64,000 nt of DNA, taken from the NCBI GenBank assembly GCA_036365515.1, contig CM070876.1, positions 101,494,310 through 101,558,309 on the forward strand, given 5' to 3'. Shown here piece by piece: positions 36,238 through 45,626 of this stretch. Position numbers and translations under genes: made by a program. Numbering within the stretch: the stretch's first letter is position 1; the number at the start of each line of letters is the position of its first letter. The notes beneath the pieces were generated by a model. The model saw nothing but the letters and a program-made list of their open reading frames with translations, was not told the DNA's origin and did not search any database. This DNA is from Torymus aiolomorphi (Eukaryota > Arthropoda > Insecta > Hymenoptera > Torymidae).

Positions 36238-36980
36238 CTTCTGAAGCTAGATCGATTATACAAAAATTTGGCGACGAATTGTGTGTGTGCGGAACTAACT
36301 GCTGAGATTCTCTCTTGAATTGGCCGTCTGTTACGCAAATTACAATGTTAGAATCCTACCACACACAATTGTCCCAAGCCGCTCGAGAACGACGTATCTC
36401 GATGCAGCTAGCTAGGGAGAGAGCGTGGCAATTCCAAAAAAAAATTTTTAGCGAAGATACCGAATTGACTAAATCCCGCAACCAAAAAAAAAAGGAATGA
36501 AAATGTTCTCACTTTCGACTAGCTGCACGCACAGGCACGGTCACTCTATTCCAACAAAAATCGCGAGAAAATCGCTTAAAATCTCGCGTCAAAAAAAAAA
36601 GGAATTTTATTTTGCCTCATATGACAACGAAAACAACTACAATCGTTGTTTAAATGCTCTGACTTTACAGCAGTTTAAAAGGCTCGGGACAATATACACA
36701 ATACTGCCCGAGCATAAACATAAACACATACAAAAACAAGCACTCTGCTGTTTTGTGTTTATGTTACTATGCGCGCCGCGAGTCTCCTTGTCTGTTTGTT
36801 TACGCCCGGCACCTCGACTTGGCGAGTTTAAATCACTGCGCCTATCAGCTGTAACGGCTTATGGCTATTGGCCGTCAGCTGAATAGTCGGGTACAGTGAT
36901 TCGCGCACGGGCGAATTTGAACGAAACGCGATTTAAATAGGCCGGTCTCGAACGTACCGGCCGCTAACCTTCTCCTTAAA
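36238..36980 (-). other. Leader region of the minus-strand LTR element
   Basis: Non-coding stretch between the primer-binding site and the first gag-like ATG, with two A-runs next to similar GCAATTCCAAAAA and AATCGCGAGAAAATC segments. No gene seen. Confidence 0.4.
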
Positions 36981-37000
36981 CCCAACACGTTAGGGCGCCA
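36981..37000 (-). promoter_or_regulatory. Primer-binding site
   Basis: TGGCGCCCTAACGTG on the minus strand begins one base after the 5' LTR. TGGCGCC starts are usual for Lys-tRNA-type primed retroelements; the exact tRNA is not determined. Confidence 0.6.
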
Positions 37001-37001
37001 T

Positions 37002-37682
37002 TGTAACGCGCGGACTGAAAAAAAGACTTTATATAAAAAATAACGCGTCTTTTTGCGCGCAGACAAGAAGACGGGATCCGCCGCTCGGCGCGGGCGGATC
37101 AATGTATTTATTTTCGCTGGGAACGCACCACCGGCCGCTCGCCGCTGCGACCGAAAATACAAAATTAGATAGCTGCGTAGGAAGTACAGAGAGGCTTACC
37201 GGGAGAGGAGTGCACTCCTCTCGTCGCTCGCTCACGAATCCGCTCCTGCGTCAGGCCTTAGCCTCCGGTCGACTTCAGAGTATTCAGGCCGAGTTTTAAC
37301 ATCCAGCCTGCAGCTAGAGATGCTTCAGACCCCAGGAGTGGCTCGGATTGCTCACGTGCGCTGCTCTCCCTGGACGGTGCATGGACGGGCGCTGCGCTGT
37401 ACCGGTGTATCGCACGGTGACCGTTTTCTCCGGACGATCTACGTTCGTGTCCACGCGGTTCGATGGCCCGAGAGAATCTCATTCAAAAATGAATCGAGCG
37501 CGACCTTGCAACCGCTAAAGTCGCGCAGTCCCCGCGCGCAGCTCGCGAATACATAGTTCGAGCGACGTCAACAATCGCTCGGGATGCACGAATTCGCGGG
37601 AACGAGAGCCAAACGTGTTCGATAGAATACGGAGAACCGAGATTCTTATTTTCTCCGTATTTTATCCTGGAACTCCGTTATA
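37002..37682 (-). repeat. 5' LTR of the minus-strand element
   Basis: 681 bp with near-inverted ends (TGTAACG at 37002 and CGTTATA at 37682 on the plus strand). It is the more complete of the two LTRs. Confidence 0.78.
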
Positions 37683-38224
37683 GTGCAATTTACGTATTAA
37701 TAAACGTATTAATAAACATCGATTAAAAATACTTGTATTGAGACATTTTCAAATACTGTTTTAAATTTAGGTTTTAATTAACGTACGTACGTACGTACGT
37801 TAAATAAAGAAAAAAAAAGAAATAGTTTTATAAATAACTTTAATATTAAAATTAAAGTACATGTATTAAATGCCTTACATTTTTGAAAACGCTTATTAAA
37901 GCTTCCCTAAATTAAAAACAGTCTCAATTACATGTGTTAAAAGTAATAACAGTATTACAATTTTAAAAACAACGTGTTCGAAAATCTGATTTCAAAATGT
38001 TTGTTAGTCTCTTGCAATTCATACCATTTTTTTTCGTCATCAAAGAGTTCGACCGAGGACAAGTACATAACATAAGAATAAAACACGATAAATATGATGA
38101 CACAATGAACGTTAACTTATACATTGTAACGTGTCGTGGATTTGGGCTAGTCAGCGCGCATAGTAGAATACTGTATTACCGGCATCATTGTATACCATCA
38201 ATAAAAGGACGATTGAGAGGCAGT
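37683..38224. other. AT-rich spacer with (ACGT)n
   Basis: No gene. A perfect (ACGT)4-5 run lies at 37784-37803. An 82-codon frame at 37997-38245 shows no similarity and runs into the tRNA-like sequence. Confidence 0.5.
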
Positions 38225-38306
38225 GCGCTGGTAGTCTCGCGGTAGAGACGCTCGACTGTCGTCCGGACGGCTCGGGTTCAAGTCGCATGCCGGCGCGTAT
38301 TTTTTA
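38225..38306 (+). tRNA. tRNA-like sequence (pseudo-tRNA or SINE head)
   Basis: A 72-nt segment folds with a 7-bp acceptor (GCGCTGG with CCGGCGC), a D-arm GTCT/AGAC with GG in the loop, and a box-B-like GGTTCAAGTC. A T-run (TATTTTTT) follows as a pol III stop. The anticodon position reads GTC (Asp), but the anticodon stem has only three pairs and the T-stem two. A decayed tRNA or the tRNA-derived head of a SINE is more likely than a functional gene. Confidence 0.4.
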
Positions 38307-38930
38307 GTATTTTCCTAAATCCATCGACCCGTTATAAAATATTATATCATATTATACATATTGCATCAAATTACAAAGTTAGGAGCGTAATAAATATTTA
38401 CGCCATTGTAAAAACAATGATAGGCAAAAACATCAAAATACTTGTAATATATTTGGTAATAAACTAATAATTGTACATCCGAGTCTTATCACTGAAACAA
38501 GGCTGTAGGAAAATTTTTTAGCCACAACGCCCAGTGTCAGAACAAGGACAACAAACTACGCAATCTCGCGTATGAATTTTAATTTCAAATGTCCGTTTCA
38601 ATTTTACATTCCTTCTCATATCTCAGGAACCAGTAGACAAGTACGAATGATGCTCATATAAATGTGACTTTAATATTTATTAAACCGATAGGAAAACTTG
38701 CATTTGGTGGAGGAATAAATACACGCTCATTATCATACAAAGGAAAAAAGGGGAAAAACTTGGGGATGTGAGAGAAATAGAAATTTCTCTGGTACAGATA
38801 CTAACAGAACCAGACACGACAAAGAGAAATAAGAAATATTTGATTACAGGATAACATGCAGTCAAGAAGACAAAATCACGATTAAACAACCAACAGAGGG
38901 AAATCCAGGGGTGCTGGTAGAACAACTCAG
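38307..38930. other. AT-rich spacer, no gene seen
   Basis: No supported gene. The right-hand part (38690-38930) has broken plus-strand frames that could be the worn 5' part of the env-like gene that follows. Confidence 0.35.
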
Positions 38931-38939
38931 TCCGTTAGT

Positions 38940-40466
38940 AATATCCAGCACTACGTGGAGAATAATTCAGAAAATAGACTTGGAGCCGCCAGCGCAACAA
39001 CGGAAGAAATTGATGGACAATTGGACAGCCCTGACGCAGTTTCGAAAGTCGTATAAAAACAACAATCAATATTAGCAATTAAAAGGCATTTACAAACAAA
39101 TATCGACCTGCAGCCAAGATATGGAGAGAGTATTTGAGAACGCCGAGCATGGTTCTCCGCAGTGGGCAAGGTGAGCAAATTTTTATTCGGGACGCTTGAC
39201 GAAGCCACTGAAAAAGAGGTAAAAGGTCTGATCAAAGCTCTTAGTAAATTAAACAGAGACCATATACGAGGAATTCGGTGTATTTCAAAAAGAAGCTACG
39301 GAAATCATAAGAAATTTACACATACTAAAAGAAGAACAGCAGCAGGAGAGAACGGAGGCAGCATTCGGATGGGCAATACAAATACTCGAAGAGCAGATCC
39401 TACCTTACGAAATTGACATGCAGACCTTGACGGACGCAATTTCGTTCGCAGCTCAAGGTTCAGTTTATCCGCGGTTCATCAACCCAGCGCAGGTACAAGA
39501 GACAGGATTAATATCCACGACGGTGTTAGGCGCCACCTTCCCAATATCAAGCGAAAACGGAACCGTAGCGGATCTAGTGAAAGTCGCGGATGTATCGATC
39601 ATGCTATGCAACTCGCAGCTCATATATTATATCGCGATACCACTAGCCGACTATCGCGAGTACGATTTGTATAAATCATCCCCATAGCCGATACCACAGG
39701 CCACGATGAATGGATCAACAGCGTACGCCTACATTTGGTCAAATGTTCCATTTTTTGTGCTCAGTCGATACAAAAACGCCTATATCCGCAATCAACTAGA
39801 GATATTGAATAAGTACATACATTTGCAGGGAGACAGATCCCGAACAAATACCTGACGATCGAGCAACATGCGAAGTAAAAGAAGCCGCTAGGCAAGAACT
39901 ACCTAAACTCGCTACTTGTAATATCAGAATAAGAAATCTAGGTACTACGTTTTGGGCTGGAACGAGCTCCACAAACACCTGGATGTTCTCGGCAGGAACC
40001 AAGGAGAAATTACTAATGAGCTGTATGAGAATAGCAGATCAAGCAGTTCACAAGGTTTACTCGAGTTCCCAGGAGGGTACACGGCCCGATCAGAATTTAT
40101 ACGATTAAGCGCAGCTCGCGAGGTAACCATTGATTTCCAACCGGTAACATACGTTGGGAGCATGCTGAATATATCGGAAATTCTTAAGATTACAATGCTT
40201 GTCCTCGCTGCATTAATGCGATATATCATGGAAGGACCTGCAAATTCACCTACAAATACAAACGCCTATACTCAATTTTTAAAAACAGGCGAAGGACTTA
40301 AAGCAATCATCAATCAGACACGCGAATTGGAACAAAATAAAGAAATAAACAATGAATTCGTAGCGTTTAAGCAATTGGTATCATACACCGGCGGGTCAAT
40401 AATTTCAATCGCGATAATATTAGGAAAAATTTGGAAGCTCTGGCCGAAGGGAGGCGCCCGCTACTA
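38940..40466 (+). pseudogene. Env-like (baculovirus F-type) envelope remnant
   Basis: Plus-strand frames shift several times (notably 39141-39416, 39418-39687 and 39952-40466), all pointing the same way. The first carries KFLFGTLDE behind a basic ERR stretch, which matches the cleavage site and fusion-peptide region of insect errantivirus Env and baculovirus F proteins. The last ends with a hydrophobic segment (GGSIISIAIILG) and a short charged tail, as expected for a membrane anchor. There are in-frame stops, including one just upstream of the ERR, so no envelope protein can be made. No gag-pol lies next to it. Confidence 0.68.
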
Positions 40467-40554
40467 ATCAATAGAGACATTGTTACAGATACACGGACAC
40501 AAGTTTAACAACTACAAGGTCTAGTAGTACGCTACCCAGCTGAAAAAACTCATA

Positions 40555-40690
40555 TGAGCCTCACTTGAATCTCACGTGATTCTCAGGTGAGTCTCATGCC
40601 AAATTCTCATGTGATTCTCATGTGAGTCTCATGTGATTCTCATGTGAGTCTCATGTGATTCTCATGTAAGTCTCATGTGAGTCTCATGTT
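40555..40690. repeat. TCTCATGTGA tandem repeat
   Basis: About eleven 11-bp half-units alternating TCTCATGTGAT and TCTCATGTGAG (22-bp period), with degenerate copies at the left edge. Confidence 0.9.
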
Positions 40691-40879
40691 TCCACTAATA
40701 ATTTTAAATGAATTAATACTATTTTTTATTGTAATTAATTGTTTAAATTAATTTTTTCGTTTTGATTTATTTACTAATATGAAATTAGAGAAGTAAATAA
40801 AACTCAATGAAAAAATAATAGAGTTGTATATATTTTCAGAATTTTTTATTTTATAAAAGTATAAAAATATGTATTTCGG

Positions 40880-41110
40880 TACAAATAGTATTTTCGCGAT
40901 ACCCTGGCCGAAAGTACCACATTTCCTCCCGGCGCAAAAACGGAAATGCCGTATTTTCGGTCCGGGTATGACGAAAAATAGTATACGCACCACGGGAGAA
41001 AAATTGGCCAGCCCATAGCTCGTGTTTGCCAATTTACACGAGCTATGGACTATCCAACTTTTTTCCTCCCATGGTGCGTAATATACCATTTCGCTACCCT
41101 GAATATGGAC
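40880..41110. mobile_element. Hairpin (MITE-like) element
   Basis: A perfect 13-bp stem (CCATAGCTCGTGT at 41013-41025 with ACACGAGCTATGG at 41036-41048) extends outward with mismatches (TACGCACCACGGGAG with CTCCCATGGTGCGTA), giving about 45 bp per arm. Farther out, ATTTTCGCGATACCCTG and CATTTCGCTACCCTG are related but in direct orientation. It has no ORF. A small foldback element or a structured RNA are both possible. Confidence 0.5.
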
Positions 41111-41839
41111 AAATATAGCGTATGCCCTATTGAAAAAAATCTTGTTATCAATTAGATGATTTTTCCAAAATCGGGGAATATGCTCTGCTTGACATATAAC
41201 TCAATTTATTTATTTAGCAGTTTAATACTGCTTATAAATGAAGAATAACAGTTTAATGAAACTTTGGACGATAATATATTATCGTGCAAATGTTTCATTA
41301 GAATGTTATTATAATTATTTGCAAGTATTACATTTTAAAAAATAATCAATTTAATTGAAAATATAGGATTAACTTTATTATTATAACAATTGTAATGTAC
41401 CGACACAACTGTAAGTAAATAATACAGACATGTAACATACCTGCAACATTAGAATAATGTTATTGATGATATTTTGCTTAATATGGAAAAAGAAGAAACG
41501 AAGTTCAACGAGCCTCGTGCTCGCGCTCTCGACGCCGACCTGTGATAGCAAATTCACACGAGGCCGGCGCCGAGCGCGCCCACGTGTACTGATATTAGCG
41601 CAGCTACCAAGAACAGTTGCGACGACGACGGCGACGGGACGAGGAGGCGACATCTTGGCGATGATGTTTCACATTAAAAGAACTCAGAAACTCAAAACCT
41701 CTTATCAAATTTCTAAGTCGTGTCAAGAAAAAATGACTTTCCACGCTAGTTTTTTTTTTACTTTAGACAATGTTATTAGAGTCTTGAGTTAAACCAATCG
41801 AAGCTATTCTTTTTAATTTAATATTTATGGTTTAAGTGA
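41111..41839. other. Spacer with a GC-rich patch
   Basis: Mostly AT-rich. At 41500-41650 a GC-rich patch carries a plus frame of 111 codons (41457-41792) and an overlapping minus frame. Neither resembles a known protein, and the patch could equally be a fragment of a promoter or first exon. Confidence 0.3.
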
Positions 41840-43964
41840 TATGTGAATCAATGCTACTTAAATATGTTCACATAGCTTACAGTTATAAAGTCCATGTAAA
41901 AAATATAATATTATAGTTTTCGATTTACTACTACATGAGTTAACTTTTTCACATAAGTTTTAAACTAAAAAGATAGAATGAATTGATATATAATGCTAGA
42001 CATGGTAATGCTCTTTTATACTTGAAGATACCTTATAAAAATGTCTAAATTGACATAAATTATGTGTTTTTTATTTTCTTGTAAAGGGGAACTTATGTAC
42101 TATATTTATACTTTTTCTGCTAAAATCAATGTATCTTAGAAAAATAAGCCGAAAAGTAATTGATTTTATCACAAGAAAATAAAAAGCATCGTTGACTGTA
42201 GTCAAGTGACATAATTTTATGCATATCGGGTGATAGTAAGAAAGAGCGTTGCCAAATTCTATACAACTAAAACTGTCACTACTGCATCTTTATAAGTACT
42301 AGTATCAGTAAAAATTGATTACCAGGTTTAAAATTGTTATGAATTTAATGAAATCAAATCAAATTTTTTTATTCGGTCTAAATATTTTTTTTTTTTTCAT
42401 TTATTTACAATTTAAATCTGTTAATTTGAAATTTATCCTAATTAATTAGTTGACTATACCAAGTAAGTAAATTCATATTTATATTACTAGCTGACGTGTT
42501 ATATGTAAAAAAATAAGTAGGAGTAATGATGGGGGAGCAGCGAAAGATTCAGCTTAAAAGTCATACAATTTCTAGTGCTCTTTCCTACATCCTATTTTCT
42601 TGTGATTAAATCAGTGGCATTTTGTCTTATTTTTCTAAGATACAGTATTCTATACAAAAATAGGCGAAATCTGAGTTATTTCATTATAAGAAAATAAGAA
42701 GCCTATGCAATATATCGTCGGGTCGGAGGAAAAAGGAGCTATTTCGAAAAAGCGTTGAAAAAGGAGCTATTTCGAAAAAGCATTGAAAAAGGAGCTATTT
42801 CGAATGAGCGTTGAAAAAGGAGCTATTTCGAATGAGAGCCAAAGAAGGAGCTATCTCGGAAGTCATTTTTTTTTCTCAAAATTTAAGTTGGCAATACTGT
42901 AGTATAGAGAAGAATATGTTTAATATTAACATGGTATTTTAACTATTAACATGCCTTGTAACTATTAACATATATATTTTAATAGTTACAATGCCACGAT
43001 AAATATAAACATTGTGATAAAACATTTTTCTCAGTATAGAAAAACACACACACATTTTTAGAATACGCTTACATGCGATCAATTATACTATATTCTTTAA
43101 CTGCTTTTATTTCATTAGTTTTAGATAATAATTCAAGAATTCATGAGGAATCAAATTGTGATCAATCATATATTGAAGATCCTTTTTTTTGTCCAGATCT
43201 AGCAACAACTTTAATAAATTTGATGTCCTGATATAGCGAATCAGCTGTCTTAACGAATTGTTATGAGGAAAAGTTGTTGCTAGATCTGGACAAAAAAAAG
43301 AATCTTCAATATATGATAGAACACAATTTGATTCCTCATGAATTCTTGAATTATTATGTAGAACTAATGAAATAAAAACAGTTAAAGAATATAATATAAT
43401 TGATCGTATGTAAATGTATTCTAAAAATGTGTGAGTGTGTTTTTCTATACTGAGAAAAATATTTTATCAAAATGTTTATATTTATCGTGGTATTGTAACT
43501 ACAAAAATATAGATGTTAATAGTTACGATGGCATGTGAATAGTTAAAATACCATGTTAATATTAAACATATTCTTCTCTATACTACAGTATTGCCAACTT
43601 AAATTTTGAGAAAAAAAATGACTTCCGAGATAGCTCCTTTTTGGTCGCTCATTCGAAATAGCTCCTTTTTCAACGCTCATTCGAAATAGCTCCTTTTTCA
43701 ACGCTTTTTCGAAATAGCTCCTTTTTCAACGCTTTTTCGAAATAGCTCCTTTTTTCTCCCACCCGACGATATTGTCAATTTACACATTTATATAAAATAA
43801 CATCAAGTATAAAAGCACATTGCCATGTTCGAGTCTAATATTATAACAATTCATGCCGTATCTTTATAAATTAACTCTTATGGTTTCAAAGTGTTCTATA
43901 TAAAAATATGTATGATATTCTTATATGACTGGCTACGAAATAGAACATTTATGTAGCAATAAAT
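41840..43964. mobile_element. Old foldback enclosing a younger one
   Basis: Left segment 41840-42060 and right segment 43785-43960 are diverged inverted repeats (for example CTTTTATACTTGA on the left with TCAAGTATAAAAG on the right). Inside the left part another inverted pair (42129-42185 and 42594-42655, TGTATCTTAGAAAAATAAG with its complement) forms a smaller hairpin. The foldback at 42711-43773 lies inside. The right edge stops at the gypsy LTR. Confidence 0.6.
42711..43773. mobile_element. Foldback with 28-bp minisatellite tips
   Basis: Arms of about 500 bp (42717-43212 and about 43270-43772) are nearly identical inverted repeats around a ~60-bp loop. The outer end of each arm consists of five 28-bp direct repeats (GAAAAAGGAGCTATTTCG plus a variable GAAAAAGCGTT). 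Tandem repeats at the tips of long inverted arms are the classic structure of FB (foldback) transposons. No ORF and no clear target duplication. Confidence 0.8.
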
Positions 43965-44291
43965 TGTCACGTCGAGCACGACTGACCGCATCTCTCGCTA
44001 CCCATCCTTACCACACTACAACCTTTTTTCCTTCATGTTACCATGAGTCCTACTTCCCTGTCAGTAACGCCACCTACTAGCAATAAGGTGACCTACGGGA
44101 GACAATCACTCTCGCGGCACCTACCTTACCTTTATAGCATTACCTCCTATCAATCCAACCTTTGTCCTTGGCACGCGCCACATTTGAACCGGAGTAACCT
44201 TATCCCCCACCCGAACCTTTGTCACCCTCATGCAAAGATGAGATTTCCTACACTCCCCTATCTTTCTATCTACCCTAGATAGAAGCGCGGA

Positions 44292-44298
44292 TATAAAA
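44292..44298 (+). promoter_or_regulatory. TATA box of the gypsy LTR
   Basis: TATAAAA in a GC-rich context (GCGGATATAAAAGCCGC), about 330 bp into the LTR, where a U3 promoter is expected. Confidence 0.55.
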
Positions 44299-44504
44299 GC
44301 CGCATCGCGCCTCCACTCGAGGCAGAAGCTTTTGTTCAATTTGTTTCGTAGGGCGAAGCCCTTGTCAGTCGCTTATTTAAATTGTAACTTGGACTTAGAA
44401 TAATTTTTGTAGTTTTTGTAGTATCCACCCTCCATAGTACATTGAAAATATTAAGAAACGATGGTGAGGGTCAAACCAGGATGTAAAAAATCACAACTCA
44501 AAGT

Positions 44505-44560
44505 TTCATTCTAAAATCACAACGTTTCGCTAGTCTGCTTTTCTAGCCTCTTCAGGTGAA
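44505..44560 (-). ncRNA. Hammerhead ribozyme motif, LTR insert left
   Basis: Minus strand: CTGAAGA, stem II GGCTA/TAGC with a long loop, GAAACGTT, then flanks forming stem I. Mirrored at 44788-44842. Confidence 0.6.
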
Positions 44561-44787
44561 CATTTATTACACTACATAACAAAAAGTAAAAACAATATAA
44601 TCGCAACATGGTCATTTTTCGTTGTACACATATGAAAAATCAAATAAAATTACATACATTACATAACTCGTTAACAGATATTTTAAGAGCCGAAGCTCTG
44701 TGTCAGAAACTCTATACAGACTACGTCGCCGCCGACGACTATTACACTGAGTATTAGATATATAACTCTCGATTTCTAAGAAAACAT

Positions 44788-44842
44788 AAACAAACCTGAA
44801 GAGGCTACAAAAGCAGACTAGCGAAACGTTGTGATTTTAGAA
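44788..44842 (+). ncRNA. Hammerhead ribozyme motif, LTR insert right
   Basis: CTGAAGA at 44796-44802, stem II GCTA (44804-44807) with TAGC (44819-44822), GAAA at 44823-44826, CGTT next. Stem I pairing is weaker than in the other two families in the window. Confidence 0.6.
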
Positions 44843-45492
44843 TGAAACTTTGAGTTGTGATTTTTTACATCCTGGGTTGACCCTCACCATCGTTTCTTAA
44901 TATTTTCAATGGACTTAGAATAATTTCGACTAATTTATCGTATTCGGACTTAGAATATTTTCGGGCCGAATTTACTTAGAATATTTTCCGTGTGAAATTA
45001 ACTTAGAATAATTATCAAGCTTCTCTGATTGTAGTCTCGCGAATAATTGTTGATATTATATCTCGACTACAATCAGTGTGTAACAGTGTAACGTAACTTA
45101 ATGCAATTAATAAACAACACATAATAGCATTTTTGGAGTGTTACTTTATTTCTACGATCCTATCCTTCTGCCATTTGAGTCGCCCGCTGCGCTTGGGTCC
45201 TGAGACTGCCGAGGGCTAACTGAGAGAACGAGCCAACCGCAACCGCCCCAAAGTAAGTAACTCTGTAGATCGCTATCCTTTATCTTTTCTCTGTCTCTCT
45301 AATTGTTCGCTGACGCTGAAGTTTGCCGCTTTATGAATTTCCCGCATTAGCATTGTTTATTTTGGTAGTCCGATTAGCTATTTTCACGCGTTCCTACTCC
45401 CGTGATTATTGCGTGTAGGCGTAAACCGAAACTGGAAAATTTATCGGGCCTACTTTACCGTTTTCGCAACATTGTAACACGGACGTTACAAT

Positions 45493-45510
45493 TGGGGGCC
45501 CATTTCTGGG
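45493..45510 (+). promoter_or_regulatory. Primer-binding site of the gypsy element
   Basis: TGGGGGCCCATTTCTGGG starts two bases after the LTR end. TGGGGGC starts are seen in other insect gypsy-like elements; the tRNA is not identified. Confidence 0.5.
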
Positions 45511-45626
45511 ATAAAAGTGAAAATAGTGAAAAAAATTTTTTTCATACATACATACCACAGTTATAAAAATTTTCTCTTTCTCTTCGTTTCTTGCGTTCAA
45601 AAGAAAAATATAAATATATCATTAGA

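Larger units (their letters stand above)
33575..37682 (-). mobile_element. LTR retrotransposon derivative without pol
   Basis: Two direct repeats of about 650-680 bp (about 33575-34228 and 37002-37682) bound a 2.75-kb interior. On the minus strand the right copy is the 5' LTR (starting TATAACGG, ending CGTTACA). It is followed one base later by a primer-binding-site candidate (TGGCGCCCTAACG). A polypurine tract precedes the 3' LTR. The interior has gag-like fragments only, and no RT, RNase H or integrase motif is visible, so it is either a non-autonomous derivative or a deletion product. The outer edge of the 3' LTR is eroded and no target duplication is clear. Confidence 0.75.
44391..44926. 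mobile_element. Penelope-like hammerhead foldback inside the LTR
   Basis: Arms 44441-44571 and about 44793-44910 are inverted repeats. A 34-nt tail (44407-44440) precedes the left arm, exactly the tail length described for Penelope. GGACTTAGAATAATTT stands at both edges (44391-44406 and 44911-44926) as a likely 16-bp duplication. Related ACTTAGAATA repeats occur just downstream in the LTR, so part of this match may be older. Each arm carries a hammerhead. Confidence 0.68.
43965..45490 (+). repeat. 5' LTR of the gypsy element (interrupted)
   Basis: Starts TGTCACGTC and ends GACGTTACA, matching inverted termini with one mismatch, and is directly followed by a primer-binding-site-like sequence and gag. 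It contains a TATAAAA box and, at 44935-45020, short ACTTAGAATA repeats. A hammerhead foldback of about 500 bp has inserted into it, so the original LTR was about 1.0 kb. No matching 3' LTR was found, so its limits rest on the left end and the termini only. Confidence 0.6.
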
